Shown: positions 6,486 through 14,504 of the stretch, piece by piece
Layout: each line of letters begins with the position of its first letter
Position numbering within the stretch: position 1 is the first letter of the stretch
Source of the DNA: Candidatus Neomicrothrix sp. UBA2517
Lineage (GTDB): Bacteria; Actinomycetota; Acidimicrobiia; Acidimicrobiales; UBA8592
Assembly: GCA_002341185.1 (NCBI GenBank)
Contig: DDNP01000028.1
Coordinates: 11,024-31,364, forward strand
Direction: 5' to 3'
DNA: 20,341 bases
Notes under the pieces: model-generated
Seen by the model: only the letters and a program-made list of their open reading frames with translations
What the model was told of the DNA's origin: nothing
Databases searched by the model: none
Position numbers and translations under genes: made by a program

Positions 6486-8279
6486 TCAGCCTCTTAACTT
6501 ATCGGGGGTAATTGCATATAGTGATCTAGCGCCACTTATTACTGAAGGAAGTAAACCTGAAACCTGCGGCAGCAATTGTTCAGAGTAGAATAGCGCAGTT
6601 TCTATCTTTGCCTTAAGGAATTCTGAGTCGTCGCCTTCATCAAGAAGATTTTTTGCTTGCAAGGCAGACTTCGCTAAAAGCCACCCACCAACAGTTGTGC
6701 CGAACATTCGTAGGTAGGGCGTCGCTCCTGCTAACCCGTCATCGGTGCTGGCACCACCTTTTTCAACCAACCACTCTGTTGCTTCTTGCATATCCTTAAC
6801 GGCATATTCTAAGGCATTCCCGATTCCTTCAAGATCTGCTGTAATGAGGTTAGTTGCCGTTTCGCTAATTTCTGTTAGTAGTTCTCGAACAACGTCGCCA
6901 TTTCGCATAGCCAGTTTCCGACCAACCAAGTCAACAGCTTGTATTCCATTTGTTCCTTCGTAAATGCCGGCAATTCGTATATCTCTATAATGCTGCGCTG
7001 CTCCCGTTTCTTCAACGAAACCCATACCTCCATGGATTTGGATACCCAAACTTGTTAGCTCATTTCCAAGATCGGTACACCAACTTTTTGATAACGGAGT
7101 CAAAAGATCGGTCAATTCGTTACCACGTTCTCTTTCTTCAGCATCGGGATGATGGTGCGCTATATCAATGGCTTTCGCATTCAGATATATCAGGCACCTC
7201 ATGGCCTCAATATATGCCTTCATCGTCATTAGCATACGTCGCACGTCAGGGTGGTCGATAATGGGGACTGACTCACCTTTGGGGGTGTCAGTCCTTCTTC
7301 CTTGCATCCTCTCGATAGCGTAATCAAGAGCTTGTTGATAAGCCCTGTCTGCGACAGCGAGTCCTTCTAATCCAACTGCTAACCGTGCTTGATTCATCAT
7401 GGTGAACATAGAACGCATTCCTGAGTTTTCTTCTCCGACAATGTATCCAAGTGCACCGCCATTATCTCCGAATTGGAGGACACAGGTAGGGGAGGCATGA
7501 ATTCCTAATTTATGTTCGATCGATAAACACTTGATATCGTTCTCATCTCCTAGGCTCCCATCGTCGTTGACCAAAAATTTTGGAACGATGAAAAGACTTA
7601 TCCCCTTTGTTCCAGGAGGCGCATCAGGTGTTCTAGCCAGGACTAAGTGAATTATGTTATCTGTTAAGTCGTGCTCGCCCCACGTGATGTAGATTTTCTG
7701 ACCGGTAATCTTGTAGGTGCCATTCTCTTGCCGTTCTGCTTTGGTAGTTAGAGCTCCAACATCTGAACCCGCTTGAGGTTCAGTCAAGTTCATTGTCCCT
7801 GACCATTCACCCGTGATTAGTTTGGGTAACCAAGCCAGTTTCTGATCTTGGTCTCCGTGTGCGCTAAGAGCGTGAATGGAGCCTTGTGTGAGCATCGGGT
7901 TTAGAGAAAGAGCCATGTTCGCAGCAGTCAACATTTCAGTGACAGCGATACCGACTAACCACGGAAACCCTCCACCTCCATATTCTGGATCAAAACTTAT
8001 AGCACCCCAGCCAGCTTCAACATATTGTGCGTATGCCTCGCGGAATCCAGTGGGTGTTGAGACCGATCCATCATCGTTAAGAGAGCTACCTTCAAGATCT
8101 CCAGTCCTATTCGTTGGGGAAATTACCTCATTGAAAAAGCGACTTGCTTCGTCAAGAAGCGCATCTAGAGCTTCTAACCCTACTTCACTGAAATCAGGTA
8201 GTTTAGATAAAGAGTCAACATCAACGACTTGTTTGAGTGCAAATTTCATATCTTCAAGTGGGGGAGAATATTCGCTCAT
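6486..8279 (-). CDS. Acyl-CoA dehydrogenase with C-terminal extension (DmdC/FadE5-like)
   Basis: A 597-residue flavoenzyme, longer than the 380-400 residues of ordinary acyl-CoA dehydrogenases and typical of the roughly 600-residue group that includes DmdC (3-methylmercaptopropionyl-CoA dehydrogenase). An N-terminal helical domain contains EAGWGAISFDPEYGGGGFPW (88-107). The FAD/substrate segment MNLTEPQAGSDVGAL is at 163-177, followed by ITGQKIYITWGEHD. The catalytic base is Glu441 in IYEGTNGIQAVDLVGRKL. Residues about 480-597 form the helical C-terminal domain specific to this group. It would oxidise an acyl-CoA to the 2-enoyl-CoA using FAD and an electron-transfer flavoprotein. The ATG at 8279 has only a weak GAAAGA ribosome binding site. 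The selenoredoxin gene follows after 2 bases on the same strand. Chain-length or methylthio specificity cannot be settled by eye. Confidence 0.92.
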   Translation of the reverse strand: MSEYSPPLEDMKFALKQVVDVDSLSKLPDFSEVGLEALDALLDEASRFFNEVISPTNRTGDLEGSSLNDDGSVSTPTGFREAYAQYVEAGWGAISFDPEYGGGGFPWLVGIAVTEMLTAANMALSLNPMLTQGSIHALSAHGDQDQKLAWLPKLITGEWSGTMNLTEPQAGSDVGALTTKAERQENGTYKITGQKIYITWGEHDLTDNIIHLVLARTPDAPPGTKGISLFIVPKFLVNDDGSLGDENDIKCLSIEHKLGIHASPTCVLQFGDNGGALGYIVGEENSGMRSMFTMMNQARLAVGLEGLAVADRAYQQALDYAIERMQGRRTDTPKGESVPIIDHPDVRRMLMTMKAYIEAMRCLIYLNAKAIDIAHHHPDAEERERGNELTDLLTPLSKSWCTDLGNELTSLGIQIHGGMGFVEETGAAQHYRDIRIAGIYEGTNGIQAVDLVGRKLAMRNGDVVRELLTEISETATNLITADLEGIGNALEYAVKDMQEATEWLVEKGGASTDDGLAGATPYLRMFGTTVGGWLLAKSALQAKNLLDEGDDSEFLKAKIETALFYSEQLLPQVSGLLPSVISGARSLYAITPDKLRG

Positions 8280-8434
8280 TGCTGTCTTTCTTCTAAAACA
8301 TTGGTTTATTCTATGATGCTATGGAGACCTTGATATACCCAACTTGTTTTACATAATTATTTTTTGAATTTAGTAATGGTCGATAACAAATCGAATATAA
8401 CAAACAGTCCAAATTCTGAACGTAAACTACCGAT
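8280..8434. promoter_or_regulatory. 155-base divergent intergenic region with candidate -10 boxes in both directions
   Basis: This is the longest gap in the window. On the minus strand TAGAAT (8313-8308) is a good -10 box for the acyl-CoA dehydrogenase/selenoredoxin operon, giving a leader of about 22 bases, though no clear -35 was seen. On the plus strand TAAACT at 8423-8428 lies at -12 to -7 of the ATG of the small gene, the position expected for a leaderless transcript. The middle is A+T-rich with no obvious operator. Confidence 0.4.
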
Positions 8435-8686
8435 ATGAGCACTCAATATACTTTTGGCTCGTTTCATAAAGTAAAAGTTTACGATCAGGAACAATTCCTA
8501 GGATTTTTATCCTTAACTGTCCTCGAACCGAAAGCAACGGAAAATGTTGATTGGATTGGGCAGATTCGTGGCTCAGATTACCTAGTCTGGGGCCTTAACC
8601 ATAAAAGAGTTCTTTTCGAGTTTCCCTCAGGCGAAAATATTTATGTCATCGTCAAGTCAGGTGGGAAGATTATCCCAGTTAGATAA
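8435..8686 (+). CDS. Small hypothetical protein, 83 residues
   Basis: I do not recognise this protein. It is short, has no cysteine, no signal peptide and no membrane segment, and alternates hydrophobic and polar residues in a way that suggests mostly beta strands (FLGFLSLTVLEP, DYLVWGLNHKRVLFEF, NIYVIVKSGGKIIPVR). There is no Shine-Dalgarno sequence before the ATG, but TAAACT at -12 to -7 fits a leaderless promoter, which makes the start credible. It is a single-gene unit between the divergent acyl-CoA dehydrogenase operon and the convergent methylmalonyl-CoA mutase operon, whose last stop codon is 7 bases away. The opposite strand has no competing gene here. Confidence 0.6.
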   Translation: MSTQYTFGSFHKVKVYDQEQFLGFLSLTVLEPKATENVDWIGQIRGSDYLVWGLNHKRVLFEFPSGENIYVIVKSGGKIIPVR

Positions 8687-8693
8687 TGCGGAA

Positions 8694-9668
8694 TTAGTCC
8701 TTAAGTAATAACCTGACAATAGATTTCGCTGCCTCAGCAGGTGAGATTTTTCTATCTAGAACTTGTGTTATATGCCTATTCCCTAGTTCCGATTTAAGAA
8801 CCCCATCCGCAGTTAATCCAATTAATAACTCAATTCTATTTTGTATTTCCTTAACAAGACGTTCCTTCTGACGGTTATGGATTGTGCCTGAATTATGCAG
8901 GTATTCTGCGTGCGATTTAATAGCACCAAGGACTTCTTCAGCGCCTGTTCCGTCAAGAGAGTTTGCCATGATAATGGGAGGCCGATATCCAGTTATTTGC
9001 TCAAGGCCCGATACATGCCCAAGATCCAACATCAACTCTAGATCACGTCTAGCGTCATTCGCTCCAGGTCTGTCTGACTTATTAACAACGAAAATATCTG
9101 CGACTTCAAGTAAGCCCGCTTTGTTTGCTTGAACAGCATCACCCATGCCGGGAGTAACAACAACGACTGTAGTGTCAGCTGCACCTGCAACATCAACTTC
9201 GACTTGACCAACTCCGACAGTTTCAATAATCACAGGTTCATAACCGGCTGCATCAAAGAGTTGAATAGCTGCTGGAACCGCTAATGCGAGACCTCCTGAA
9301 TGACCTCGTGTAGCCATAGAACGAATAAAGGACTCCTCGCCTGCAAGATCATCCATCCTTATGCGGTCTCCAAGAATAGCCCCTCCAGTGAGAGGAGAAG
9401 ATGGATCGACAGCCAATACAGCTAATTTCTCTCCAGCTTCTGAAAAGAGCTTCAAAAGTCGGCCAGTAAGCGTTGATTTTCCCGAACCTGGAGCGCCAGT
9501 TATTCCAACTACGTGAGTATTGCCTGAAACTTGATGTGCAAGACCTGCAATAATTTCAGCTTCATTTCCTCCACGTTCAATAGACGTTAACAGCCTCCCA
9601 AGGCTTCGTCGTTCTCCCTTTACTGCTCTCTCAAAGAGTTCTTTTGATGAATCACTCGATGAAGTCAC
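8694..9668 (-). CDS. meaB: Methylmalonyl-CoA mutase-associated GTPase MeaB (ArgK family)
   Basis: A 324-residue G3E-type P-loop GTPase, the normal MeaB length. The Walker A motif is GAPGSGKST (58-66), followed by VDPSSPLTGGAILGDRIRMDD (88-107), RSMATRGHSGGLA (116-128), IIETVGVGQVEVDVA (147-161) and the guanine-specificity motif NKSD (196-199). MeaB is the metallochaperone and protector of adenosylcobalamin-dependent methylmalonyl-CoA mutase, gating cofactor loading and expelling damaged B12. The start is GTG and overlaps the TGA stop of the B12-binding subunit by four bases (GTGA), so the two are translationally coupled. The old name ArgK (arginine/ornithine transport kinase) does not apply here, given the mutase context. 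Confidence 0.95.
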   Translation of the reverse strand: MTSSSDSSKELFERAVKGERRSLGRLLTSIERGGNEAEIIAGLAHQVSGNTHVVGITGAPGSGKSTLTGRLLKLFSEAGEKLAVLAVDPSSPLTGGAILGDRIRMDDLAGEESFIRSMATRGHSGGLALAVPAAIQLFDAAGYEPVIIETVGVGQVEVDVAGAADTTVVVVTPGMGDAVQANKAGLLEVADIFVVNKSDRPGANDARRDLELMLDLGHVSGLEQITGYRPPIIMANSLDGTGAEEVLGAIKSHAEYLHNSGTIHNRQKERLVKEIQNRIELLIGLTADGVLKSELGNRHITQVLDRKISPAEAAKSIVRLLLKD

Positions 9669-10072
9669 GCTTCATCTCGTGCAGAAATTGCGTCCTGAAC
9701 AGTCGCAACAACTTCTTCTGCAGACGCTCCAGGTCCTAAAACAGCTGCGATTCCAGCGCTCATTAGTTCCTCAACGTCTTCATCAGGAACAATCCCACCG
9801 ATTATTAAGGGGATATCCATACCAGCATCTGATAGTGCAGATGCCATTTTTGGTCCAAGCGTTAGGTGACCTGCGTTATGCATTGAAAGTCCTATAGCAT
9901 CAGCATCTTCTTCTTCCGCTGCGGCCACAATGCTTGCTGCTGTTTGTCGCAAACCCAAATAGATAACTTCCATACCTGCATCGCGCAGGATTCTTGCGAC
10001 TACCTTGATTCCTCGATCGTGACCGTCTAAGCCTAATTTAGCTAAGATTACTCTCTGTTGGTAATCACCCAT
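9665..10072 (-). CDS. Methylmalonyl-CoA mutase, B12-binding subunit
   Basis: A 135-residue stand-alone cobalamin-binding domain. LGLDGHDRG (14-21) contains the DxHxxG motif (Asp16, His18, Gly21), where His18 is the lower axial cobalt ligand. It continues with the expected VIYLGLRQTAASIV, DADAIGLSMHNAGH and a glycine-rich turn IIGGIVPDED. It supplies the adenosylcobalamin half of a two-subunit mutase whose substrate-binding TIM barrel is encoded by the gene 28 bases upstream. GGAG lies before the ATG at 10072. Small stand-alone B12 subunits of this kind are usual in archaea and many actinobacteria, in contrast to the fused human and E. coli enzymes. Confidence 0.93.
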   Translation of the reverse strand: MGDYQQRVILAKLGLDGHDRGIKVVARILRDAGMEVIYLGLRQTAASIVAAAEEEDADAIGLSMHNAGHLTLGPKMASALSDAGMDIPLIIGGIVPDEDVEELMSAGIAAVLGPGASAEEVVATVQDAISARDEA

Positions 10073-10100
10073 TTTGCGTCTCCTTCATTTTTGCTTGCGT

Positions 10101-11750
10101 TTAAACAATTGCTTTCTCAACATATGTTCCGAAAACGACTTCCATAGCATTAGCAATTTCTTCTTCGGTGGCGTAGGTCTTTACCGCATCAATAATTGCC
10201 GGCATTAGATTACGTGTCGGGTCATTTGCAACAGCAGTTATTTCTGAAAGAGCTTCATTGACGTGTTCCTGATTTCGTTTCGATTTAACGTCGTTTAGTC
10301 TCTTGAGCTGATATTCCTCAGTTTCAGCACCTATCCGTAATAAGTTTCGGTTCTCCGGGTTGTCCCCGTCTGTGAATTCATTTACTCCAACAATGATACG
10401 TCTTCCCGAGTTCACTTCTCGTTCAAATCTATAGGCAGCGTCGGCGATCTCTCCAACGAAATATCCATTTTCAATTCCGTTAAATGTTCCCTCAAGGATT
10501 GATCCATTTCCAAGATCATCAAGGTGTGCGAATATAGCTTCGGCTTGCCTTTCCATTTCATCAGTCATCCATTCCACATATGGTGAGCCTCCAAGCGGAT
10601 CAGCCACATTTACAACACCCGTTTCATGAGCGACGATTTGTTGTGTCCTTAGAGCTATTCGAGCTGCATCTTCTGTTGGAAGCGCTAATGCTTCGTCAAA
10701 ACTATCAGTATGAAGTGATTGAGTGCCGCCAAGAGCTGCAGCAAGCGCCTGTATCCCAACTCTTGCGATATTGATTTCGGGTTGTTGCGCGGTGAGGGAT
10801 ACCCCTGCAGTCTGTGTGTGGAATCTACAAAGCATGGCTTTTTCATCGGTTGCTCCATAACGTTCTTTCATCCATCGAGCCCAAATCCGTCGAGCAGCTC
10901 TGAATTTGCCGATTTCTTCAAAGAAGTCGCTGTGACTGTTGAAAAAGAAACTAAGGCGTTTCCCGAACTCATTAACATTTTGGCCAGCTGCGATAGCTGC
11001 TTCGACATAGGAAAAACCATTGGCTAAAGTAAACGCTAATTCTTGCGCAGCTGTGCTTCCAGCTTCTCGGATGTGGTAGCCAGAGATAGAAATAGGGTGC
11101 CATTTCGGCATTTCTGCCGTTGTGTATTTGACCATGTCGGTAATGATTCGCATTGATGGTCGAGGGGGATAAATGTATTCTTTCTGTGCTTGGTACTCTT
11201 TTAAAATATCATTTTGGATTGTTCCAGCAAGTTGATTAGGCGAGACCCCATTCTGTTCAGCAACAGCCACGTACATTGCTAATAGTGTTGCAGCGGGACC
11301 GTTAATTGTCATAGACGTGGAAACTGTTGAAAGGTCAATCTCAGCAAATAAGTCCTCCATATCTGCAAGAGTGTCAACTGCTACACCAGCTCGACCAACT
11401 TCACCTAATGCCCATTCGCTATCAGAATCACGACCCATTAGAGTTGGCATGTCAAATGCGGTTGAAAGTCCGGTTCCGCCATTACGCAGCAACTCCTTAA
11501 ACCGTAAGTTGGTATCTTCTGCTGTTCCAAATCCGGCGAACATCCTCATGGTCCAGAGGCGGGACCTGTACATTGAAGGATAAATTCCTCGAGTGTAGGG
11601 GTATTGTCCCGGGAATAAGTCGTCTCCATAAACAGGGTCAACTGGCACCCCTGACATTGTTTCGAAATTATCGTCTCTTATTGAGGCTTTCTGGTAGTCA
11701 AGCTCCCAAGCTTCGCGAGCATTAAGTTTTTGATTTTCTTCACTTCCCAT
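10101..11750 (-). CDS. Methylmalonyl-CoA mutase, large (substrate-binding) subunit
   Basis: A 549-residue TIM-barrel subunit catalysing reversible rearrangement of (R)-methylmalonyl-CoA to succinyl-CoA. Landmarks are YTRGIYPSMYRSRLWTMR (52-69), GLSTAFDMP (94-102), GTIQNDILKEY (176-186), PPRPSMRIITD (195-205), SISGYHIREAG (221-231, with Tyr225 and His226 matching the catalytic Tyr-His pair) and FGKRLSFFFNSH. Tyr57 and Arg201 appear to align with Tyr89 and Arg207 of the Propionibacterium enzyme, which favours methylmalonyl-CoA over isobutyryl-CoA (Phe and Gln there). I chose the ATG at 11750, because AAGGAG lies five bases upstream. A TTG at 11765 in the same frame would overlap that site. It lacks the C-terminal B12 domain, which is encoded next. 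Confidence 0.94.
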   Translation of the reverse strand: MGSEENQKLNAREAWELDYQKASIRDDNFETMSGVPVDPVYGDDLFPGQYPYTRGIYPSMYRSRLWTMRMFAGFGTAEDTNLRFKELLRNGGTGLSTAFDMPTLMGRDSDSEWALGEVGRAGVAVDTLADMEDLFAEIDLSTVSTSMTINGPAATLLAMYVAVAEQNGVSPNQLAGTIQNDILKEYQAQKEYIYPPRPSMRIITDMVKYTTAEMPKWHPISISGYHIREAGSTAAQELAFTLANGFSYVEAAIAAGQNVNEFGKRLSFFFNSHSDFFEEIGKFRAARRIWARWMKERYGATDEKAMLCRFHTQTAGVSLTAQQPEINIARVGIQALAAALGGTQSLHTDSFDEALALPTEDAARIALRTQQIVAHETGVVNVADPLGGSPYVEWMTDEMERQAEAIFAHLDDLGNGSILEGTFNGIENGYFVGEIADAAYRFEREVNSGRRIIVGVNEFTDGDNPENRNLLRIGAETEEYQLKRLNDVKSKRNQEHVNEALSEITAVANDPTRNLMPAIIDAVKTYATEEEIANAMEVVFGTYVEKAIV

Positions 11751-11793
11751 GACCACTCCTTGCAAGTTGCCGTTTCATTCTAGACCAAGTGTG

Positions 11794-11822
11794 AGGATAA
11801 TTTTCCTTTTCGGTATTTTCAA
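11794..11822 (-). promoter_or_regulatory. Candidate promoter of the methylmalonyl-CoA mutase operon
   Basis: On the minus strand TTGAAA (11822-11817) and TATCCT (11799-11794) are separated by 17 bases and point towards the mutase gene at 11750. It lies beside the oppositely directed candidate promoter of the acyl-CoA ligase, so the two -35 regions are only about 10 bases apart. Confidence 0.4.
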
Positions 11823-11832
11823 AGTTACTATC

Positions 11833-11862
11833 TTGACAGTTATGAGCAGTTACGAATTTAAT
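11833..11862 (+). promoter_or_regulatory. Candidate sigma-70-type promoter of the acyl-CoA ligase operon
   Basis: A perfect -35 hexamer TTGACA (11833-11838) is followed after 18 bases by TTTAAT (11857-11862, five of six matches to TATAAT). Transcription would begin near 11869, giving a leader of about 30 bases before the GTG start at 11899. Confidence 0.5.
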
Positions 11863-11898
11863 CTACCCTAGGAGTCATTCACTAATTGTGGGGGAGAT

Positions 11899-13599
11899 GT
11901 GTATAAGGAATTATCTCAAGCATGGGAAGAGCTTACCGCTGAGGGCGCTCAGTTTGAATTGGAAACAGTGAATGTTAGAGGTGAAGATCTTCTTTGTTAC
12001 AAAAATCAACCCGCCACTCTTAGAGATATTTGGCTTTCCAGCCTAAGGTTCGGTAACGCTGATTACCTTATATACGGTAACGAGCGTCTTTCTTATAGCG
12101 AAGCCCATGAGCACATAGTTGGTGTATCTAATTGGCTGACTGAACATGGTGTCGAGGTGGGTGACAGAGTAGCGATAGCTATGCGAAATTATCCTGAGTG
12201 GATGCTGGCATACTGGGCCTGCATGAGTATCGGTGTTACTTGTGTTGGAATGAATGCTTGGTGGGCTACTCCTGAATTGGAATATGCGATTGATGATTCA
12301 AAGCCGAAGGTAGTAATTGCAGATCAAGAAAGATTAGCACAGTTGATTGAATTGCGTACTTCAGATGATTTCCCACATCTTGTCTCTGTTCGAACAAAAA
12401 GTACTGTTGAGAACGTAACAACATGGGACGCGCTGGTTGAAGCAGGCGGCGAAATGCCTAACGCTGAGATAGACCCCGATTCTGACGCATGCATCTTTTA
12501 CACTTCTGGCACAACGGGTCAACCTAAAGGTGCTCAATTAACTCATAGAGGGTGCGTAGCTAACGCTATGAGTCTTGTCTTCGCTCATATCGTTCAGTCT
12601 GTTGCTTCAGCTCGAGCTAATATTAAAACAAGTAAACCTGAAGCTAAGAAGGTCGCTCAAACGTCTGCTTTAGTTATCACACCTCTTTTTCACGTCACAG
12701 CTAATAATTGTGTTGCGCATTCAATCACGATGGCCGGTGGAAAGCTAGTGCATATGTACAAGTGGGATGCTGGCGAGGCTCTCAAGCTAGTCGAATCAGA
12801 ACAGATAACGACGATAAGTGGTGTTCCGGTCATGTCAAGAGAGTTAATTGCTCATCCTGACTTTGAGAGTACAGATACTTCATCCTTGAAATCGCTTGGG
12901 GGAGGTGGTGCGCAGTTGCAGCCCGACCTTGTAGCAAAGATTGAGAATACAGTTGAGACGGCCCGACCGGGGACAGGTTATGGGATGACAGAGACATGTG
13001 GAATAATCACGGCAATTTCGGCTGATTTCTTTCTTGATAAACCGGAAAGTGCTGGTCCCGCCATGCCATGTTTCGAAGCTAAATGCTTTGATGATGCTGG
13101 ACTCCCAATTCCCAATGGTGAAATCGGGGAACTCTGGGTCAAAGGCGCTCAGGTCATCAAAGGGTACCTCAATAGACCTGATGCAACATCTGAAACGATA
13201 ACTAATGGATGGTTACATACAGGCGATATAGCTAGAATTGACGATGATGGATTCATCTTTATCGTTGATAGGAAGAAAGACATGGTATTACGAGGCGGTG
13301 AGAACGTCTATTGCGCCGAAGTCGAATCAGCAATCTTTGAACATCAAGCTATAAATGAGGTGACGGTTTTCGGTGTCCCAGATGCCCGATTAGGAGAAGA
13401 AGTAGCTGCAGCAATTTATTTAAAAGAAGCAGGCTCAATTGATGCCGAACTTCTTCGGGTTTTCCTTAGAGATAAGATAGCTAAACATAAGATCCCTCAA
13501 TATTTGTGGTTTCTTGAATACCCACTGCCTCGAAATGCCAGTGGTAAATTTCTCAAAAGAGAACTCCAAGAAAAGTTGAATTTGAAGGATGCAAGATAG
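11899..13599 (+). CDS. Acyl-CoA synthetase (AMP-forming), FadD-like
   Basis: A 566-residue member of the adenylate-forming (ANL) family that activates a carboxylic acid to acyl-AMP and then to the CoA thioester. The phosphate-binding loop is YTSGTTGQPKG (201-211). GYGMTETCG is the A5 motif. WLHTGDIARIDDDGF supplies the ribose-binding Asp, DRKKDMVLRGGENVY is the hinge and A8 region, and Lys550 in ASGKFLKREL is the adenylation lysine, so all core motifs are intact. The start is GTG. The only purine-rich run, GGGGAG, ends 2 bases before it, and no other in-frame start lies between it and an upstream stop at 11869. The LLM oxidoreductase gene follows after 11 bases, forming a two-gene operon. The acid substrate (fatty acid, methylthiopropionate or other) is not determinable by eye. 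Confidence 0.92.
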   Translation: MYKELSQAWEELTAEGAQFELETVNVRGEDLLCYKNQPATLRDIWLSSLRFGNADYLIYGNERLSYSEAHEHIVGVSNWLTEHGVEVGDRVAIAMRNYPEWMLAYWACMSIGVTCVGMNAWWATPELEYAIDDSKPKVVIADQERLAQLIELRTSDDFPHLVSVRTKSTVENVTTWDALVEAGGEMPNAEIDPDSDACIFYTSGTTGQPKGAQLTHRGCVANAMSLVFAHIVQSVASARANIKTSKPEAKKVAQTSALVITPLFHVTANNCVAHSITMAGGKLVHMYKWDAGEALKLVESEQITTISGVPVMSRELIAHPDFESTDTSSLKSLGGGGAQLQPDLVAKIENTVETARPGTGYGMTETCGIITAISADFFLDKPESAGPAMPCFEAKCFDDAGLPIPNGEIGELWVKGAQVIKGYLNRPDATSETITNGWLHTGDIARIDDDGFIFIVDRKKDMVLRGGENVYCAEVESAIFEHQAINEVTVFGVPDARLGEEVAAAIYLKEAGSIDAELLRVFLRDKIAKHKIPQYLWFLEYPLPRNASGKFLKRELQEKLNLKDAR

Positions 13600-13610
13600 G
13601 AGCAATAAAA

Positions 13611-14504
13611 ATGGAATTAGGAATTTTTGGTTCGTCTCAGAATGTAGATGATTTAAAGGAGCAGGTACAGGTAGCAGCAGGCTTTGGGTACGAGACGTTT
13701 TGGACGCCTCAAATCTTTAACTTGGATGCATTAACGGCGTTAGCTGTTATTGCTGAATCTGTTGATGGTATTCGGTTGGGAACTTCAGTAATTCCTACTT
13801 ACCCAAGACACCCCATGATGTTAGCTCAACAAGCTTTGACTGTTAATCAAGTTTCTAAAGGACGACTAGACCTTGGAATAGGATTATCTCACAAGCCAGT
13901 TGTTGAAGGAATGTGGGGAATATCTTTTGATGCGCCAGTAGGGCACATGAGCGATTATCTTCAAATCCTCATGGCACTTCTCCACGAAGGAACAATTTCT
14001 CATGGAGGGAAACATCTAGTAAGCAGGGGCGGAATTGATATACCTGCTGATGCCCCTCCCGTCCTGGTTGCAGCTCTCGGCCCGCAAATGTTGAAACTGG
14101 TCGGCAGAACTGCAGACGGTACAGTGACTTGGATGACGGGGCCTGAGACAATCCGTAACCATATATCACCGGTCATCAATACGGCAGCAGAAGAAGCTGG
14201 GAGACCTGTCCCTCAAGTGATAACCGCAGTTCCTGTCTGCATATCATCGGATACTGATATGGCTGAAGAGTACGCTAAAAGAGATTTTGGATTTTATGGG
14301 GAGTTGCCCTCATACCGCGCAATGCTTGAACGCGAAGGCCTCACCAATTCTTGGGATATAGCACTAAGCGGAAGCTTTGAGCAGGTTGCTGAAGGACTCC
14401 AGAGGTACGAGAACAGTGGAGGGACGCAAGTCGTTGCCGCCGTTTACGGGCCAGACGAGGCGCGACAACAAACAATTAGTGAGTTAGCTCAGTTAATAAC
14501 TTAA
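13611..14504 (+). CDS. LLM-class (luciferase-like) oxidoreductase, probably F420-dependent
   Basis: A 297-residue bacterial-luciferase-fold protein. Signature stretches are AAGFGYETFWTPQIFNLDALTALA (22-45, from the family's first strand and helix), VDGIRLGTSVIPTYPRHP (51-68), SKGRLDLGIGLSH (82-94) and APPVLVAALGPQMLKLVGRTADG near residues 148-170. Length and motifs fit the F420-dependent actinobacterial subgroup better than FMN monooxygenases, but cofactor choice is inferred from family knowledge. It would transfer hydride to or from an organic substrate. The AGGAG ribosome binding site overlaps the end of the ligase gene, so the two are co-translated. The TAA stop overlaps the TAA stop of the convergent ABC ATPase gene by sharing the palindrome TTAA. 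Confidence 0.88.
   Translation: MELGIFGSSQNVDDLKEQVQVAAGFGYETFWTPQIFNLDALTALAVIAESVDGIRLGTSVIPTYPRHPMMLAQQALTVNQVSKGRLDLGIGLSHKPVVEGMWGISFDAPVGHMSDYLQILMALLHEGTISHGGKHLVSRGGIDIPADAPPVLVAALGPQMLKLVGRTADGTVTWMTGPETIRNHISPVINTAAEEAGRPVPQVITAVPVCISSDTDMAEEYAKRDFGFYGELPSYRAMLEREGLTNSWDIALSGSFEQVAEGLQRYENSGGTQVVAAVYGPDEARQQTISELAQLIT

Noticed and set aside
11751..11765. TTG at 11765 as start of the methylmalonyl-CoA mutase large subunit
   Set aside because: AAGGAG lies inside that extension, five bases before ATG 11750, so the later start is better supported.
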